Source: PFJX01 sp031426735
GTDB lineage: Bacteria; Pseudomonadota; Gammaproteobacteria; Burkholderiales; Thiobacillaceae
Reading direction: 5' to 3'
NCBI GenBank assembly: GCA_031426735.1
Contig: JASJPK010000029.1
Span: 1-64,000 of the forward strand
Length of the DNA: 64,000 nt
The notes beneath the pieces were generated by a model, which had not been told where the DNA came from, ran no database searches, and worked only from the letters and a program-made list of their open reading frames with translations. Numbering within the stretch: the first letter of the stretch is position 1; each line of letters starts with the position of its first letter. A program made the position numbers and the translations under genes. Shown piece by piece: positions 1 to 10,294 of the stretch.

Positions 1-3000
1 TGCCGCCCGCGGTCTTCACCGTGATCGGCCCGAACACGCCGTCGGAGAGCGGTACGGTCAGCGTGGCGCGGCCGTTGACCGACTGTGCCAGGGCGTTGTC
101 GTAGATCGAGTCGACCGATGGTCCGGTGGTCGTGCCCGCATCGGTAATAGTCTCCGCGCCGAGGCGGTATTCGCTGTTGTTGCCCTCGACGAAGCCGTAA
201 CCGTAAATTTGCACCGTCGCGCTCGAACCGTCGGAACTCACCGAGGTCACTTCCATGCTGTTGATGACCGGCAATATCTGCAACAGGAAGGTGCCGTCGG
301 CGAAATCGGTACGGACATTGCCCACCATGGAATAGACCACGGTATCGTCGGTGACAGCGGTATAGGGCACTCGGAAATAGGCGATGCTGCGTGCGGCGTC
401 CCAGCGCACGGCCGATACCGTGCTGGTGGATTTGGTGCCGTTGGCATCGATGACCTTGAAGTCGGCTTTCGCTGTGCTGGGGTCGAACGGCACGCTGATG
501 CCGATTTCCTGGCCCGGGTTGGCGGAAGGCGCGGTGCTGATTTCGGCGGTGCCGCTGATGGCACGGACATCGCTGGCCGGGCGGATGTTGAAGTGGCGGA
601 CGATGTCGGCAGCCAAGACGTTGCCGGGGCGGTCGGCGATGATGGTGTGGTCGACGCGCAGTTCGTAATCGCCCGGAATCAGGTAGCCGCTGGGCAGGAT
701 GGTGACTGTTTGGCCTTGGGCGCGGAAGTCGATGCCGACGGGTACCGTTACGTCGTCCTGCGTGCCGAACACGCCATCGAGGCCGGCGCGTACCAGACTG
801 ATGCCAGTGGTGCTGATCCGGGTCGTGTCCAGCGGTTCGTCGAAACCGAGGTCGATCGATTTGACGAAGAACCGGCGTTCATTCTCGGCCACGCTGCTGC
901 TGGCAAGTTGCGGCGCAAAGGTGTCCGGCACCACGGTCATGCTGACCAGATTGGACAAGGTGCTGTTGCCGCCGGTATCGGTGGCGCGCACCTGGATGTT
1001 GAGTACGCTGCCGCCCGATGCAATGGTGGGTACTTGGGCGAACAGTTCGAACGGGAAGGAGACATCATTGGAAACGACGCTGCCGTTGACCAGAAGCTCG
1101 ACGTTGCGCACCTGGACATCGTCACTAATGGAAGGAATCACGCGAACCGAGCGGCCTTCAAGCACTTGCACGCCCGCCGTGTTGGGGTCGGCGTCGATAC
1201 CGTCAACGCTGATGGAAACCGTGGGCGGCACACCCTGTGTGTCGAAGGCGACGTAATTGACGATCTGCAGACCGGCGCTGCCATCGGCCACGAAGGCGAT
1301 GCCATTGGCCAAGGCCAGCCCCTTCGGTACCTCAGGCAATGCGATGCGGGTGATGAAGGCTGCGGTGTCCGTCGGATCGCTCACGCCCACCACATCCAGC
1401 GCGCGATAACCGCCGAATACGAAGCCGCTGCTGCCCACGGTGACGCCGAGGCCCGAGCCGTTCAACGCCATTGCGGTACCGGCGATGGCGTTGTCATCGA
1501 CGCTGGACAAGAGGACGAGATTGTCGGGATCGGCAACATCGACTGTCAGATAGCCGCCGGTGCCGCCATTGCCCGCAGCAACATAGGCCACGCCGTTGCC
1601 GACGAACAGGTTGCCATTGCCGTCAGGCAGGGCAAGGCTGTCGCGCAGCGTCATGGCGTCGCCGGACAGAGTGATGGCACGCAGGTTGCGCAGGGCATCG
1701 CTGACGTAAAGGGTGTCCCCCTCGAAGACGAGGTCACTCAGGACGCCGCCACCGACTGTGCCAAGGTCGAGGGTCTGACGAATTTCTCCGGAATTCAGAT
1801 CCACGGTGACGATGCTGTCGCCGACGGTGACATATGCAATGCCGTCGCGCAGTTCCACACGATCGGCCGCGCCGTCGAATGCGACGGTCTGCTCGAGAAC
1901 CGGCGCTGTCGGGTTGGACACGTCGACGATGTGCAGACCGGCTTCGCTGCCGGCGACCACGGCGATGCCGCGTGTGACATCGACCGCCACATCGGTATTG
2001 GTGCCGGACAGGTTGAGTTCGGCCAGCAGATCCGGACTACTGATTTGCGAGACGTTTACCAGCGCCAGACCATGGCTGCCGGTGGCGAGATAGGCGGTGA
2101 GTTGCGTCGGATCGGCCAAGTCGGCAGCGACCGCGACGGCTTCCGCACTGCCTTGCAGGTTGGTTGCGGCGACGACTCCGACCGGGATGCCAAGACCGCC
2201 GAGCGGGTCCAGACCTTGTTGAATCTCGGTGAAATCGTCGAGGCCGTCATGGTCGGTATCGCGTCCATTGGCGTTGCTGCCGATGGCGAATTCGATGTCG
2301 TCCGGGAGACCGTCGCCGTCGCTATCGGGCGCAGTGCTCGCATTGAATGCCAATGAACGCGTCAATGCCGTGGTCAACCCGGACGCTTCGGTGGTGCCGT
2401 AACCATGGGCAATCAGGCCGGTCTGCGGGTCAAACGCCGCCAGGTGGTACTGCGCACTTGCCGGCAGGAACATCTCATAGTGGCCGCTGTCGTCGGTATG
2501 CACGCGAAGCGTTGCATTGCTGTCCAGTTCAGGGAATTCAACCGCCAGGTAATCGTTGCCCCACTGGATCGCACGATTGACATAACCGGTACCGACCAGA
2601 CTGACCTGCAGGACCGGTCGAGTCGGGTCGGAAGTCGTGATTTCCACTTGTGCTGAGAGCAGACCCGTTTCCGTGGGCGTGAACCTCGCGCCTATCTCGA
2701 AGGTGCCGTCCGTATTCAGGGAAACCGGATTGCTTGCGAGATCGGCCGGCACACCGACAAGTGCAAAGTGCTCTTGGCCGGACAGCAGACGTATGCCGGT
2801 TATCGAGAGCGGTTGGATGCCGTTATTGCCGATAGTGATGGCAGAAACGACTTCCGCCTGCTGTCCCAGCTTGACGCCACCCAGGTTGTTGCCGGTTACG
2901 TCGGCGGTGGCCGCTGCGGTTGCGTACAAGCCACGGCCGACCAGCTTGAATGTCCTGACCGGAACATCGTCATTGCTTTCAATGGTCACCGTAATTTCCG

Positions 3001-6000
3001 CGTCGCCCGCGACGGTCGGAGCGAAGTCGACCGCCACATCGAGTTGCTGACCGGGTTGCAGCGTCGTTGCGGTGAAAGGTTGCACCAGGTTGAAGCCGGC
3101 AGCGCTCGGGAGCGTCAATTTGCTGATGACGAGCGCCTCGTCACCGAAATTGCCGAGATGGATCGTCGTCCGAGTGGATGCGCCGATGCTTGCAGTGCCA
3201 ACGTTGAACTGACCCGCTGCGAGCAGATCCGAGTCGTTGAAGCTGACCAGCATATGAGCGCCAGGCGTCAATTGGAAATTGCCGCCATCATCGCTACCGT
3301 CGGTGGCCTTGAAATTCCCGGCATTCAAGTTTTTGAACAGATTGAAATTGGCGCGGGTGATATTCAAATTGTCCCAATTGCCGTCGACCGCGAATTTCAG
3401 GACGGAATCGGTGTAACTCTGATGGATGGACAAATGGCCATCGTTGTCCGATGCGTAGCCCATGATGTCCGGCTGGGCTTGATTGATGCTGTTTCCGGCA
3501 TAGAAGTCATAGGGGTGTGCTTGCCCGAGGTTGTGGCCATCTTCGTGCGCAATGGTGTCGCCGATATTGAAGACGAAGGCCGCTTCGGAAACGCTGAAAT
3601 AACTGTCGATATGCGAGGACAGCACGGTCAATACATCGCCAACGCGTGTCGGGTTGATCAGTTGATCAAGTTGGTAACTGTCCCAATGCCTGGATTTGTC
3701 ACCGTATTCATTGAAATAGGTGGTGAACGCGGCTGCGTTGAGATCCACACCGCCACCTGGCGCCGACGTGCCGAGCAAATTGGGGTTGGCATCGGTGGGG
3801 ACATAGTCGTTGTCGATGCTGACCGCCGCGTTCACGGCGGCATCGGTAATGTTCACCAGATAGCCGGTATACAAGCTGACGACGCGTGCTTTGATCTTGT
3901 CTGCAAGCGCAACGCCATCTGCGCCGACGCTGGCTTGCCAGTTGGCCTTGATATTGGTCATGCCCTGATTGGTATTCGTGCGCACGGTATTGATTTGCGC
4001 AGGCGTCGCGGCAACGCCATTGGTCGCCAGATAATTGGCGGCCCACTTGGTGGCCACGTTATTGGCGTAGGTTGTGGCGTAGGCATCGAAATTAAGCGAG
4101 AAATCGACCAACGCGGCACGCAATCCCGCCATGTCGAGATTGAGCTCCTGCACCGCGCGACCTACGCCGGCAAGCTTGATATTGCCGATGTTGACGGTCT
4201 GGCTGTCTGCCACGACAGTTAGATTCAGGTTTGCGGAGAAGTTTTGTGTGTCGGCATTGCTCTGCGGCGGACCGAAGCGTACGGCGACGCCACCCGAACT
4301 TGACGCGAAATTGAACGCCGAGCCGCTGTCGCCGGTGACTGCGGTGGTCGGTGCCGGCGTGCCGCCGAAGTAATAGACCGTCTTGTCCCGGTTTGCATCC
4401 TGAGCACCGCCATTCCCATCCATGGCAGTTTGTTCGAAGTCCAGCGTATCCGGCGTTTCGCCATTGCGGGCGTCGAGGAATCGATACAGGTGATAGACCT
4501 TGGTCGTGGTTGTCGGCGGTTCAGGGGGTACCGGGCATTCCTCGCCAGGCGCATGTTCGGCGTTCTTGTACAACGTTTCCGTCACGGTGATTTCCGCGCC
4601 GTAAAGCCGATGATCCTGCAGCGATGCGATGCCGCCGGCCAGCATCTCGTCATACGATTTGGCCTTGAATTTGACTTCCTTGTCGGAATCGTCCGACCCA
4701 AGGACAACGCTGCCTCCATTGACGCTGAAGTCGCCTATGGCCAGCATGAAATCGCCCAACGGGCCATTCACGGACATCGACACGCTCTTGCTGTAGCCGT
4801 CCGGCGGGGCGGTGAATTCGAGATCCAGCAAGGCCGGTCGCAGCAGGACAAATGGCGAGAAGGGTTCGCCCGTGATTAACGGCACGCCGATATGTTGCGG
4901 CGGATTGTTCGGGTCGGATTGGTTGGGCTCCGGCGGTGGGCAATCATCGGGCGGCGTATCGTCGGCCTCGGTTCCAGGCGGCGTAACCCCGTGCCAACCC
5001 GGCGCCATCACGCCGGAATCCGGGTCGGAGACCACGGTGAGACCGTCGGCGGATACCGTGCCGGTGCCGTTGATCACCAGACGGCCGGTGGTGTGGTCAA
5101 AGGACAGGATATTGACCTTGGTGCCCGGCGCCGCGCCGAAGACGTTGGGTAGCGTGATCTGTACCGGCTCGGCAAAGGTGGACACGCCCGGTGCCTGGAT
5201 GGTGATGTCGAAGGTGTGCTGCAAGACACCTGGCGGCAGCATGTCGCGCACCAGTTCCGGCGGCACGGTGCTGACCCCGATCTGAACGTTATCGAGCACC
5301 TGGCCGTTCTCGCCGATGGCACTGCCCGGTGCCACGGTGAGGGTCAGACGTTCGCGCTCCGCATCGCTGAGTCCCGGCGCAGCCGCTTCGTCGACGGTGA
5401 TGACGGTGGTCTCTGTGGCGCTGACGTCCTGCATGATGCTATTGGGTACGCGCGGCAGATAGACCTCGGGCCGGCCGGCGTTGGCCTGGCGTTCCTCGAC
5501 GCTGCCCATACTCGCCATGATCGTGTTGGTGATGCCGGCAGTGAGTTGGGCGTCCAACACCATTTCCGGGAAGAAGAAGGTGTTGGCTGGGTCACCGGTC
5601 GCGGTGCGACCGTCGATGGCGATCTTGACCGTGCCGACCGGCACGTCGATGAGTTCGAAGTTGCCTTCGGCGTCGGTGTAGACCGTCTGGCTTTCCTGGC
5701 CAAGGATCCAGACCTTGACTCCGGCGATGGGCAGTTTGAACACGTCGTCGGCCGTGTGGGCCACGCCGTCGGCGCCGCGCCCCATGTCGTCGAAGGTCAT
5801 CGGTTCCAGGTCGGGACCGGGGTCGACCACCTTGCCGACCAGCCGGGTACCGGCGATGACGGTGCTGCTGACCGTGCTGAAACTCCAGGTGGTGACGCCA
5901 CCGGCCGTGCCATTGCCATCGGCATCGAGGAAGGTACCGTCGCTCTGGGCGCGGATCGCCGAGCCGTTGAGATGCACGGTGATCTGCGCGCCACCCGGCA

Positions 6001-9000
6001 TGGGCGCGTCGAAGAACAGCCAGGCGTAGCTGCCGTCCAGCGCCGGGACAATGCTGGTGGCGAGCGTGCTTCCGTCGGGTCCGGTGGCCCAGAAGCTGTT
6101 GGCGTTGAGAGTGGCGGTGTTGACCGCGCGCGAGAAGTGCACCTGCGGCCGGTAAGTGACGCCGATTTCCGTCGCCCCTGCCGACGGCGTGACGCTGGAA
6201 ACGATGAACGGGGTGAGCTCGGCCAGCGTGACCGTTCGCGTCAGCGTGGCGATATTTCCGGCAGCGTCGCGGGCGCTGAGTACCAGGCTGTGATTGCCGA
6301 CGCCGAGATTGCCCAGGGGCACGGCCTGATCGAAGGCGCCGCTGCCGGCGTCGAAGGTGAGGTTGTACTTGGTGCCGTTGTCGATGCGGTAGAAGACTTC
6401 GACCAACTGGCTGCCGGTCGGTGCGGCGCTGCCGGTTACGCGGCTGTTCTGGTCGAGATTGGCGCCTTCGGCGAGGCTGCTGAGGGTGATGCTGGGCGCA
6501 CGGGTGTCGAGTGTGAAGGCGCGGGTGAAGTCGGCGGCGATGTTGCCGGCGTCATCGCGGGTGACGATGGTGACGCTGTGAGCGCCATCGGCGCTGCCGT
6601 CGAGCGCAAAGGCGGTGCTGAAACTGAAGTGGCCGTCGGCGTCGAGGGTCAGGTTTTGCAGCGCACCGCTATCGACGCGGTATTGGCTGCTGGCGACGCC
6701 GGAGAGGCTGTCGAGAATCTGGCCGGAGAGCGTGAGGTTGCTGTTGATCACCTCGCTGCCGACGGCGGCGATGACCGTGGGCGCCTGGGTATCCTGGCTC
6801 AGCGCGAAGCGCGCCAGTACGGCGTTGGCGACTTCCTCGCCCAGCTGGTTGCCGACCTGGTTGGTGAATTCGTAGTGGATGCCGCCATAGATCCGGCTGC
6901 GTCCGGCCTCCCCTGCGGCCTGACTGAAACTGGTGAAGTTGCGGGTAACGCCCGGCAGGGTGTAGGAGCCGGTGCTGAATGCGGTTGCATCGCCGAAGGC
7001 GCTGGCCAGCACGGTGGCTGCGGCGGCGCTGAAGGTGGAGTGGCCGGAGACGTATTCAGGATGCGGCGGGGTGATCAGCAGCGGCGCCCAGTTGGCGTCC
7101 AGGGTGGTGCCGGCGTTGTTGTCCAGGTCGGCTTCCTGGATGGCGTCGATCGGCCGCCACAGGCCGTAGGTGTATTTGACGTCCCAGCAGGCGATGGCGG
7201 CATCGGCTAGGGCGACATTGAGCTGCGCGAGCAGGCGCACGTTCTGGCTCAGGCTGTTGCCTTCGGCCAGGGCGACTTGTTGCGCAATCTGGTTCCAGTG
7301 GCCGGGCGGGGTGTAACTGCCGCCACCGTCGGCCCAGAAAAGCGCCTGTTGCGTCTGGTCGGCACTCCGGGTCGCACTGTTGGAAGCGCCGAGCAAGCGG
7401 ACTTCTTCGAGCGATGCGGCATAGGCGGCGGAATCCAGCGCCGGCGGCGCGGCCGGGCGGAACTGATCGGCACTGGCGAGGGCGAAGGGAGTGACGCCGG
7501 CCCATTGCGGATCGTCCGCGACGCTGAAGGTCGGCGCGGTCGGGCGCCAGGCGCCGATAGCGGTACTGCCGTCGTAGGTGGCGAAGGCGGCGGAGCCATC
7601 ATTGGCGCGCAGGAGCAGGACGGCGTTGGCCACTTCCTGGCCCAGAGCGAGGCCAGCGGTCTTGGCGGCGCCGTCGGCGATACCGGCGAGGGTCGCGCTG
7701 CGAGCGGCGTTGAAGTTGGCGCGCAGACTCGGGAAAAGATTGTGCAGGATGGTGTAGGCCGCCTCGGAGACGGCGGCTTCGGTGGAGACCTCGCCGCTGA
7801 CGGTCTTTTTCACCAGATAAGGGGCGGTGCCGTCGATGGCGGCGATCACGTCGTACTGAGCCAGGCTGACCATGGCGAGGATGCGGGTCGCGTCGGTGGG
7901 ATCGCTGACGCTGAGGCGGATGGCTTCCAGCACCTGCTGGTTCCAGGTGAGGGCGGCATCGGCACCGACGATGCCGCTGCGGGTGAGGGTCAACGCATTC
8001 TGCGTGCTGTTGCCGGCGGCATCGGTCACGGTGAGCGTGATCAGGTTGGCCCCGTCGGCCAGCGCCACGTCCGGCATCTGGAAACTGCCGCCGGCGCCGA
8101 CCAGGACATTGTTGCCGGCCAGATTCAATCGGGCGCCGGTTTCCGCACTGCCTGTAAGCGTGACTTTGGTGGCAGCGGTGATGCCATCGCCCACGGTGCC
8201 CGTATCGGAGCTCGCGGCCAGACCGAAGTTGTTGATGACCGGGTTCACGCGGTCGAGCGTGAATTCGAGTATCAGGGGAATGGCGGGAAGACCGTTGCTG
8301 TCGCTCGCGGTCAGCCGCAGGCTGTAGCTGCCATCGGCCAGGCTGCCGCCGTTGAGGCTGGTCAGGCGCGCCAGGTCGAGACTGAAGCTGCTGCCTTGCA
8401 GGAGATCGAGGATGCTGACGTCATCGGCCGGGTTCGCACCGAAGCCGGCCTTGAGGCTGGCGATGGCGGTTGCGCCACTGACGCTGCCATTGATCGCGGC
8501 GTCGCTGGTGATGCCGTCGCTGGCACTGGCGCCGGTATCGTTGACGAGGCTGGCGTTGACTACGGTGGTCGAGGTGCGCGTGAAGGTGCGCGTGACGCTG
8601 TTCACGTTGCCGGCGCTGTCGCTGGCCTGAATGGTGATCGGGTTGGCGCCGACAGCGAGGGCGATGTTGTCGAACTGGAAGTTTCCGCTGGCGTCGGCCG
8701 TGGTGCTGAGTGCGAGTGCGGGAATGCTGACGGGGGCATTGGCCTCGGTTGTGCCTATCAAGCTGACGCTGGCAGACAGGGTGATCTGATCGCCCAGCGT
8801 GTCGGTATCCGAGGCTGTGGCGAGGTCGAAGACAAGCGCTGGCGGCGTGGTGTCGAGACCGGGGGTGACTTCATCCAGACTCAAGGTCGGCGGTGTCGTT
8901 ACCGTTCCGTTCACATACTTCAGGATATCGACCGACCTGGCCGTGCCATTGGCGAAGATCACGCTATCGAAAGCGCTTTCCGAGCCGCCAAGAAATTTCA

Positions 9001-10294
9001 CGGTCTCCGTGTCTTCGCCCACCGTTCGCGTCAAGGTCACAACCGAACCGGTGAAACTCCCGGTGTAATCCCCCCAGTTGCCTCTCAGGTACACCTTGTC
9101 CTGACCGAGTCCCAGCTGGGTGCCATCGACGTTGGCGCCCGCTGTAACGTACACCACGTCAACCCCGCTGCCGCCCTTCACCAGCAGCGCAACGCCAGGA
9201 CGCGACAGCGCAATGGTCTCGCCGCTGGCATCCTGGACGACAGCCCGCACCGTGTTGCTGAACGGGCCGCCGACAGCCGCCATCGGGAAAGCTGTAGACA
9301 CCGCCCCCGAAGGCACGGGTTCCGAGGCAGTTCCCTTGACGAAGTTCAACGCGTCAAGCACCGACACCGTGCCATCGGCGAAGATCAGACTATCGCCGCT
9401 GATCGCTTTGATGACTTCGCTGCCGCCCGTGGTGCGCGTGAAGGTCACGACCGCGCCGCTGAAGCTGCGCGAGTAATCGGCCCAGCTGCCTTCGAGGTAG
9501 ATCTTGTCGACGCCCAGGCCGGCTTGCGTGAAGTCGAACGTCAGCCCGCTGGCACTACCGACATAGACCTGGTCTACACCCGAATTTCCCTTGAAGATGA
9601 TTTCCTGGCCGTCCAGCGACAGGTTTCCATAGGGAATATGGAAATCCATGAGGTTGGCGCCAATGCCAAGCACTGTATAGCGTGATGTCGTAGCCTGGAT
9701 CTCGGCTGGACTGCTGGTGACAGCCAGACCGGCTTCGCCAGCGGTCAGGGTCAGCGCCGAGGTCAGCGTGATCTGATTGTTGCTTTCGTCGGATTCGGCG
9801 ATCTGTCCGGCGGGGTCGACCTCAACGCGCAGGTTGTATTCGCCGGGCATGCTCAGTTGCGACAGATTCAGGTCGATGTCCGCGTTTGCGTCCACGCCGC
9901 CGGGCTGCAAGGCTGCCGCATTCAGTGTGGCGCTGCCGAGCTGGACTTCCGCGCCGCCAGTGGAGGCGCTGGGCGAAGCGTAGAGATTGACGACGACCGG
10001 TTTGTCCGGAACCGCGTCGCCCATGTTGCGCACGATCACCGAGACATGCGCGCCGTTGCTATCCGAGTGAAGGTCGCCGACCGCGCTCGCTTGGATACTG
10101 ACGGGCATCAGATCCGCGCTGAGCAGCAACCTGGGCTCCAGGTTTTCGAAAACCATGGAGTTGCGCGGCGATGACGCTCGTTTTCGAGCGATACCGTTGT
10201 TGGCCAGGTTGGCATACCAGAGGCCGGCACGGTGCAACATCCAGACCAAAGGACGCCCGATTTGGCGTACGCAATGCTCAGATTTTCGCGACAT
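1..10294 (-). CDS. Giant LEPR-XLL/CARDB surface protein with vanadium haloperoxidase-like and metzincin domains (C-terminus beyond window)
   Basis: The reading frame is open from the ATG at 10294 to the left edge, at least 3,431 residues. A GAGGAG ribosome site lies six bases upstream. Order of domains: LEPR-XLL motif (FENLEPRLLLSAD, residues ~49-61); a CARDB-like domain (~62-165); two copies of a GVDxVYV/DKxYLxGxW module (~205-480); Ig-like domains; a PAP2/vanadium haloperoxidase domain (~780-1167) with KYTYGLWRP, SGHS and SRIYGGIH; further Ig/SbsA-like domains; a carboxypeptidase-regulatory-like domain (~1490-1575); a metzincin site HEDGHNLGQAH (residue ~2250) with Met-turn DIMGYAS (~2278); two choice-of-anchor-D domains (~2370-2565); a DxDxDGLxD calcium segment (~2655-2690); and LVIVD-type propeller repeats (~2700-3010). 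The phosphatase/haloperoxidase motifs suggest vanadate or phosphate binding, and halide oxidation is inferred only. No Sec signal is evident. Frame was checked by hand at the start, both enzyme motifs and the window edge. Confidence 0.93.
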   Translation of the reverse strand, partial: MSRKSEHCVRQIGRPLVWMLHRAGLWYANLANNGIARKRASSPRNSMVFENLEPRLLLSADLMPVSIQASAVGDLHSDSNGAHVSVIVRNMGDAVPDKPVVVNLYASPSASTGGAEVQLGSATLNAAALQPGGVDANADIDLNLSQLSMPGEYNLRVEVDPAGQIAESDESNNQITLTSALTLTAGEAGLAVTSSPAEIQATTSRYTVLGIGANLMDFHIPYGNLSLDGQEIIFKGNSGVDQVYVGSASGLTFDFTQAGLGVDKIYLEGSWADYSRSFSGAVVTFTRTTGGSEVIKAISGDSLIFADGTVSVLDALNFVKGTASEPVPSGAVSTAFPMAAVGGPFSNTVRAVVQDASGETIALSRPGVALLVKGGSGVDVVYVTAGANVDGTQLGLGQDKVYLRGNWGDYTGSFTGSVVTLTRTVGEDTETVKFLGGSESAFDSVIFANGTARSVDILKYVNGTVTTPPTLSLDEVTPGLDTTPPALVFDLATASDTDTLGDQITLSASVSLIGTTEANAPVSIPALALSTTADASGNFQFDNIALAVGANPITIQASDSAGNVNSVTRTFTRTSTTVVNASLVNDTGASASDGITSDAAINGSVSGATAIASLKAGFGANPADDVSILDLLQGSSFSLDLARLTSLNGGSLADGSYSLRLTASDSNGLPAIPLILEFTLDRVNPVINNFGLAASSDTGTVGDGITAATKVTLTGSAETGARLNLAGNNVLVGAGGSFQMPDVALADGANLITLTVTDAAGNSTQNALTLTRSGIVGADAALTWNQQVLEAIRLSVSDPTDATRILAMVSLAQYDVIAAIDGTAPYLVKKTVSGEVSTEAAVSEAAYTILHNLFPSLRANFNAARSATLAGIADGAAKTAGLALGQEVANAVLLLRANDGSAAFATYDGSTAIGAWRPTAPTFSVADDPQWAGVTPFALASADQFRPAAPPALDSAAYAASLEEVRLLGASNSATRSADQTQQALFWADGGGSYTPPGHWNQIAQQVALAEGNSLSQNVRLLAQLNVALADAAIACWDVKYTYGLWRPIDAIQEADLDNNAGTTLDANWAPLLITPPHPEYVSGHSTFSAAAATVLASAFGDATAFSTGSYTLPGVTRNFTSFSQAAGEAGRSRIYGGIHYEFTNQVGNQLGEEVANAVLARFALSQDTQAPTVIAAVGSEVINSNLTLSGQILDSLSGVASSQYRVDSGALQNLTLDADGHFSFSTAFALDGSADGAHSVTIVTRDDAGNIAADFTRAFTLDTRAPSITLSSLAEGANLDQNSRVTGSAAPTGSQLVEVFYRIDNGTKYNLTFDAGSGAFDQAVPLGNLGVGNHSLVLSARDAAGNIATLTRTVTLAELTPFIVSSVTPSAGATEIGVTYRPQVHFSRAVNTATLNANSFWATGPDGSTLATSIVPALDGSYAWLFFDAPMPGGAQITVHLNGSAIRAQSDGTFLDADGNGTAGGVTTWSFSTVSSTVIAGTRLVGKVVDPGPDLEPMTFDDMGRGADGVAHTADDVFKLPIAGVKVWILGQESQTVYTDAEGNFELIDVPVGTVKIAIDGRTATGDPANTFFFPEMVLDAQLTAGITNTIMASMGSVEERQANAGRPEVYLPRVPNSIMQDVSATETTVITVDEAAAPGLSDAERERLTLTVAPGSAIGENGQVLDNVQIGVSTVPPELVRDMLPPGVLQHTFDITIQAPGVSTFAEPVQITLPNVFGAAPGTKVNILSFDHTTGRLVINGTGTVSADGLTVVSDPDSGVMAPGWHGVTPPGTEADDTPPDDCPPPEPNQSDPNNPPQHIGVPLITGEPFSPFVLLRPALLDLEFTAPPDGYSKSVSMSVNGPLGDFMLAIGDFSVNGGSVVLGSDDSDKEVKFKAKSYDEMLAGGIASLQDHRLYGAEITVTETLYKNAEHAPGEECPVPPEPPTTTTKVYHLYRFLDARNGETPDTLDFEQTAMDGNGGAQDANRDKTVYYFGGTPAPTTAVTGDSGSAFNFASSSGGVAVRFGPPQSNADTQNFSANLNLTVVADSQTVNIGNIKLAGVGRAVQELNLDMAGLRAALVDFSLNFDAYATTYANNVATKWAANYLATNGVAATPAQINTVRTNTNQGMTNIKANWQASVGADGVALADKIKARVVSLYTGYLVNITDAAVNAAVSIDNDYVPTDANPNLLGTSAPGGGVDLNAAAFTTYFNEYGDKSRHWDSYQLDQLINPTRVGDVLTVLSSHIDSYFSVSEAAFVFNIGDTIAHEDGHNLGQAHPYDFYAGNSINQAQPDIMGYASDNDGHLSIHQSYTDSVLKFAVDGNWDNLNITRANFNLFKNLNAGNFKATDGSDDGGNFQLTPGAHMLVSFNDSDLLAAGQFNVGTASIGASTRTTIHLGNFGDEALVISKLTLPSAAGFNLVQPFTATTLQPGQQLDVAVDFAPTVAGDAEITVTIESNDDVPVRTFKLVGRGLYATAAATADVTGNNLGGVKLGQQAEVVSAITIGNNGIQPLSITGIRLLSGQEHFALVGVPADLASNPVSLNTDGTFEIGARFTPTETGLLSAQVEITTSDPTRPVLQVSLVGTGYVNRAIQWGNDYLAVEFPELDSNATLRVHTDDSGHYEMFLPASAQYHLAAFDPQTGLIAHGYGTTEASGLTTALTRSLAFNASTAPDSDGDGLPDDIEFAIGSNANGRDTDHDGLDDFTEIQQGLDPLGGLGIPVGVVAATNLQGSAEAVAVAADLADPTQLTAYLATGSHGLALVNVSQISSPDLLAELNLSGTNTDVAVDVTRGIAVVAGSEAGLHIVDVSNPTAPVLEQTVAFDGAADRVELRDGIAYVTVGDSIVTVDLNSGEIRQTLDLGTVGGGVLSDLVFEGDTLYVSDALRNLRAITLSGDAMTLRDSLALPDGNGNLFVGNGVAYVAAGNGGTGGYLTVDVADPDNLVLLSSVDDNAIAGTAMALNGSGLGVTVGSSGFVFGGYRALDVVGVSDPTDTAAFITRIALPEVPKGLALANGIAFVADGSAGLQIVNYVAFDTQGVPPTVSISVDGIDADPNTAGVQVLEGRSVRVIPSISDDVQVRNVELLVNGSVVSNDVSFPFELFAQVPTIASGGSVLNIQVRATDTGGNSTLSNLVSMTVVPDTFAPQLASSSVAENERRFFVKSIDLGFDEPLDTTRISTTGISLVRAGLDGVFGTQDDVTVPVGIDFRAQGQTVTILPSGYLIPGDYELRVDHTIIADRPGNVLAADIVRHFNIRPASDVRAISGTAEISTAPSANPGQEIGISVPFDPSTAKADFKVIDANGTKSTSTVSAVRWDAARSIAYFRVPYTAVTDDTVVYSMVGNVRTDFADGTFLLQILPVINSMEVTSVSSDGSSATVQIYGYGFVEGNNSEYRLGAETITDAGTTTGPSVDSIYDNALAQSVNGRATLTVPLSDGVFGPITVKTAGG
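8845..9688 (-). repeat. Inverted duplicate segment, copy in gene 1
   Basis: This ~844-bp stretch encodes two GVDxVYV modules. On the minus strand it matches 17362-18205 on the plus strand without indels: paired positions always sum to 27050. The interior looks essentially identical and only the edges carry scattered substitutions. Confidence 0.92.

Noticed and set aside
209..9685. Long plus-strand open frames across the left 10 kb
   Set aside because: They lie opposite the continuous minus-strand gene, which carries recognisable domains, catalytic motifs and a good ribosome site. The plus frames give low-complexity Gly/Ala/Asp/Arg sequences without known domains.
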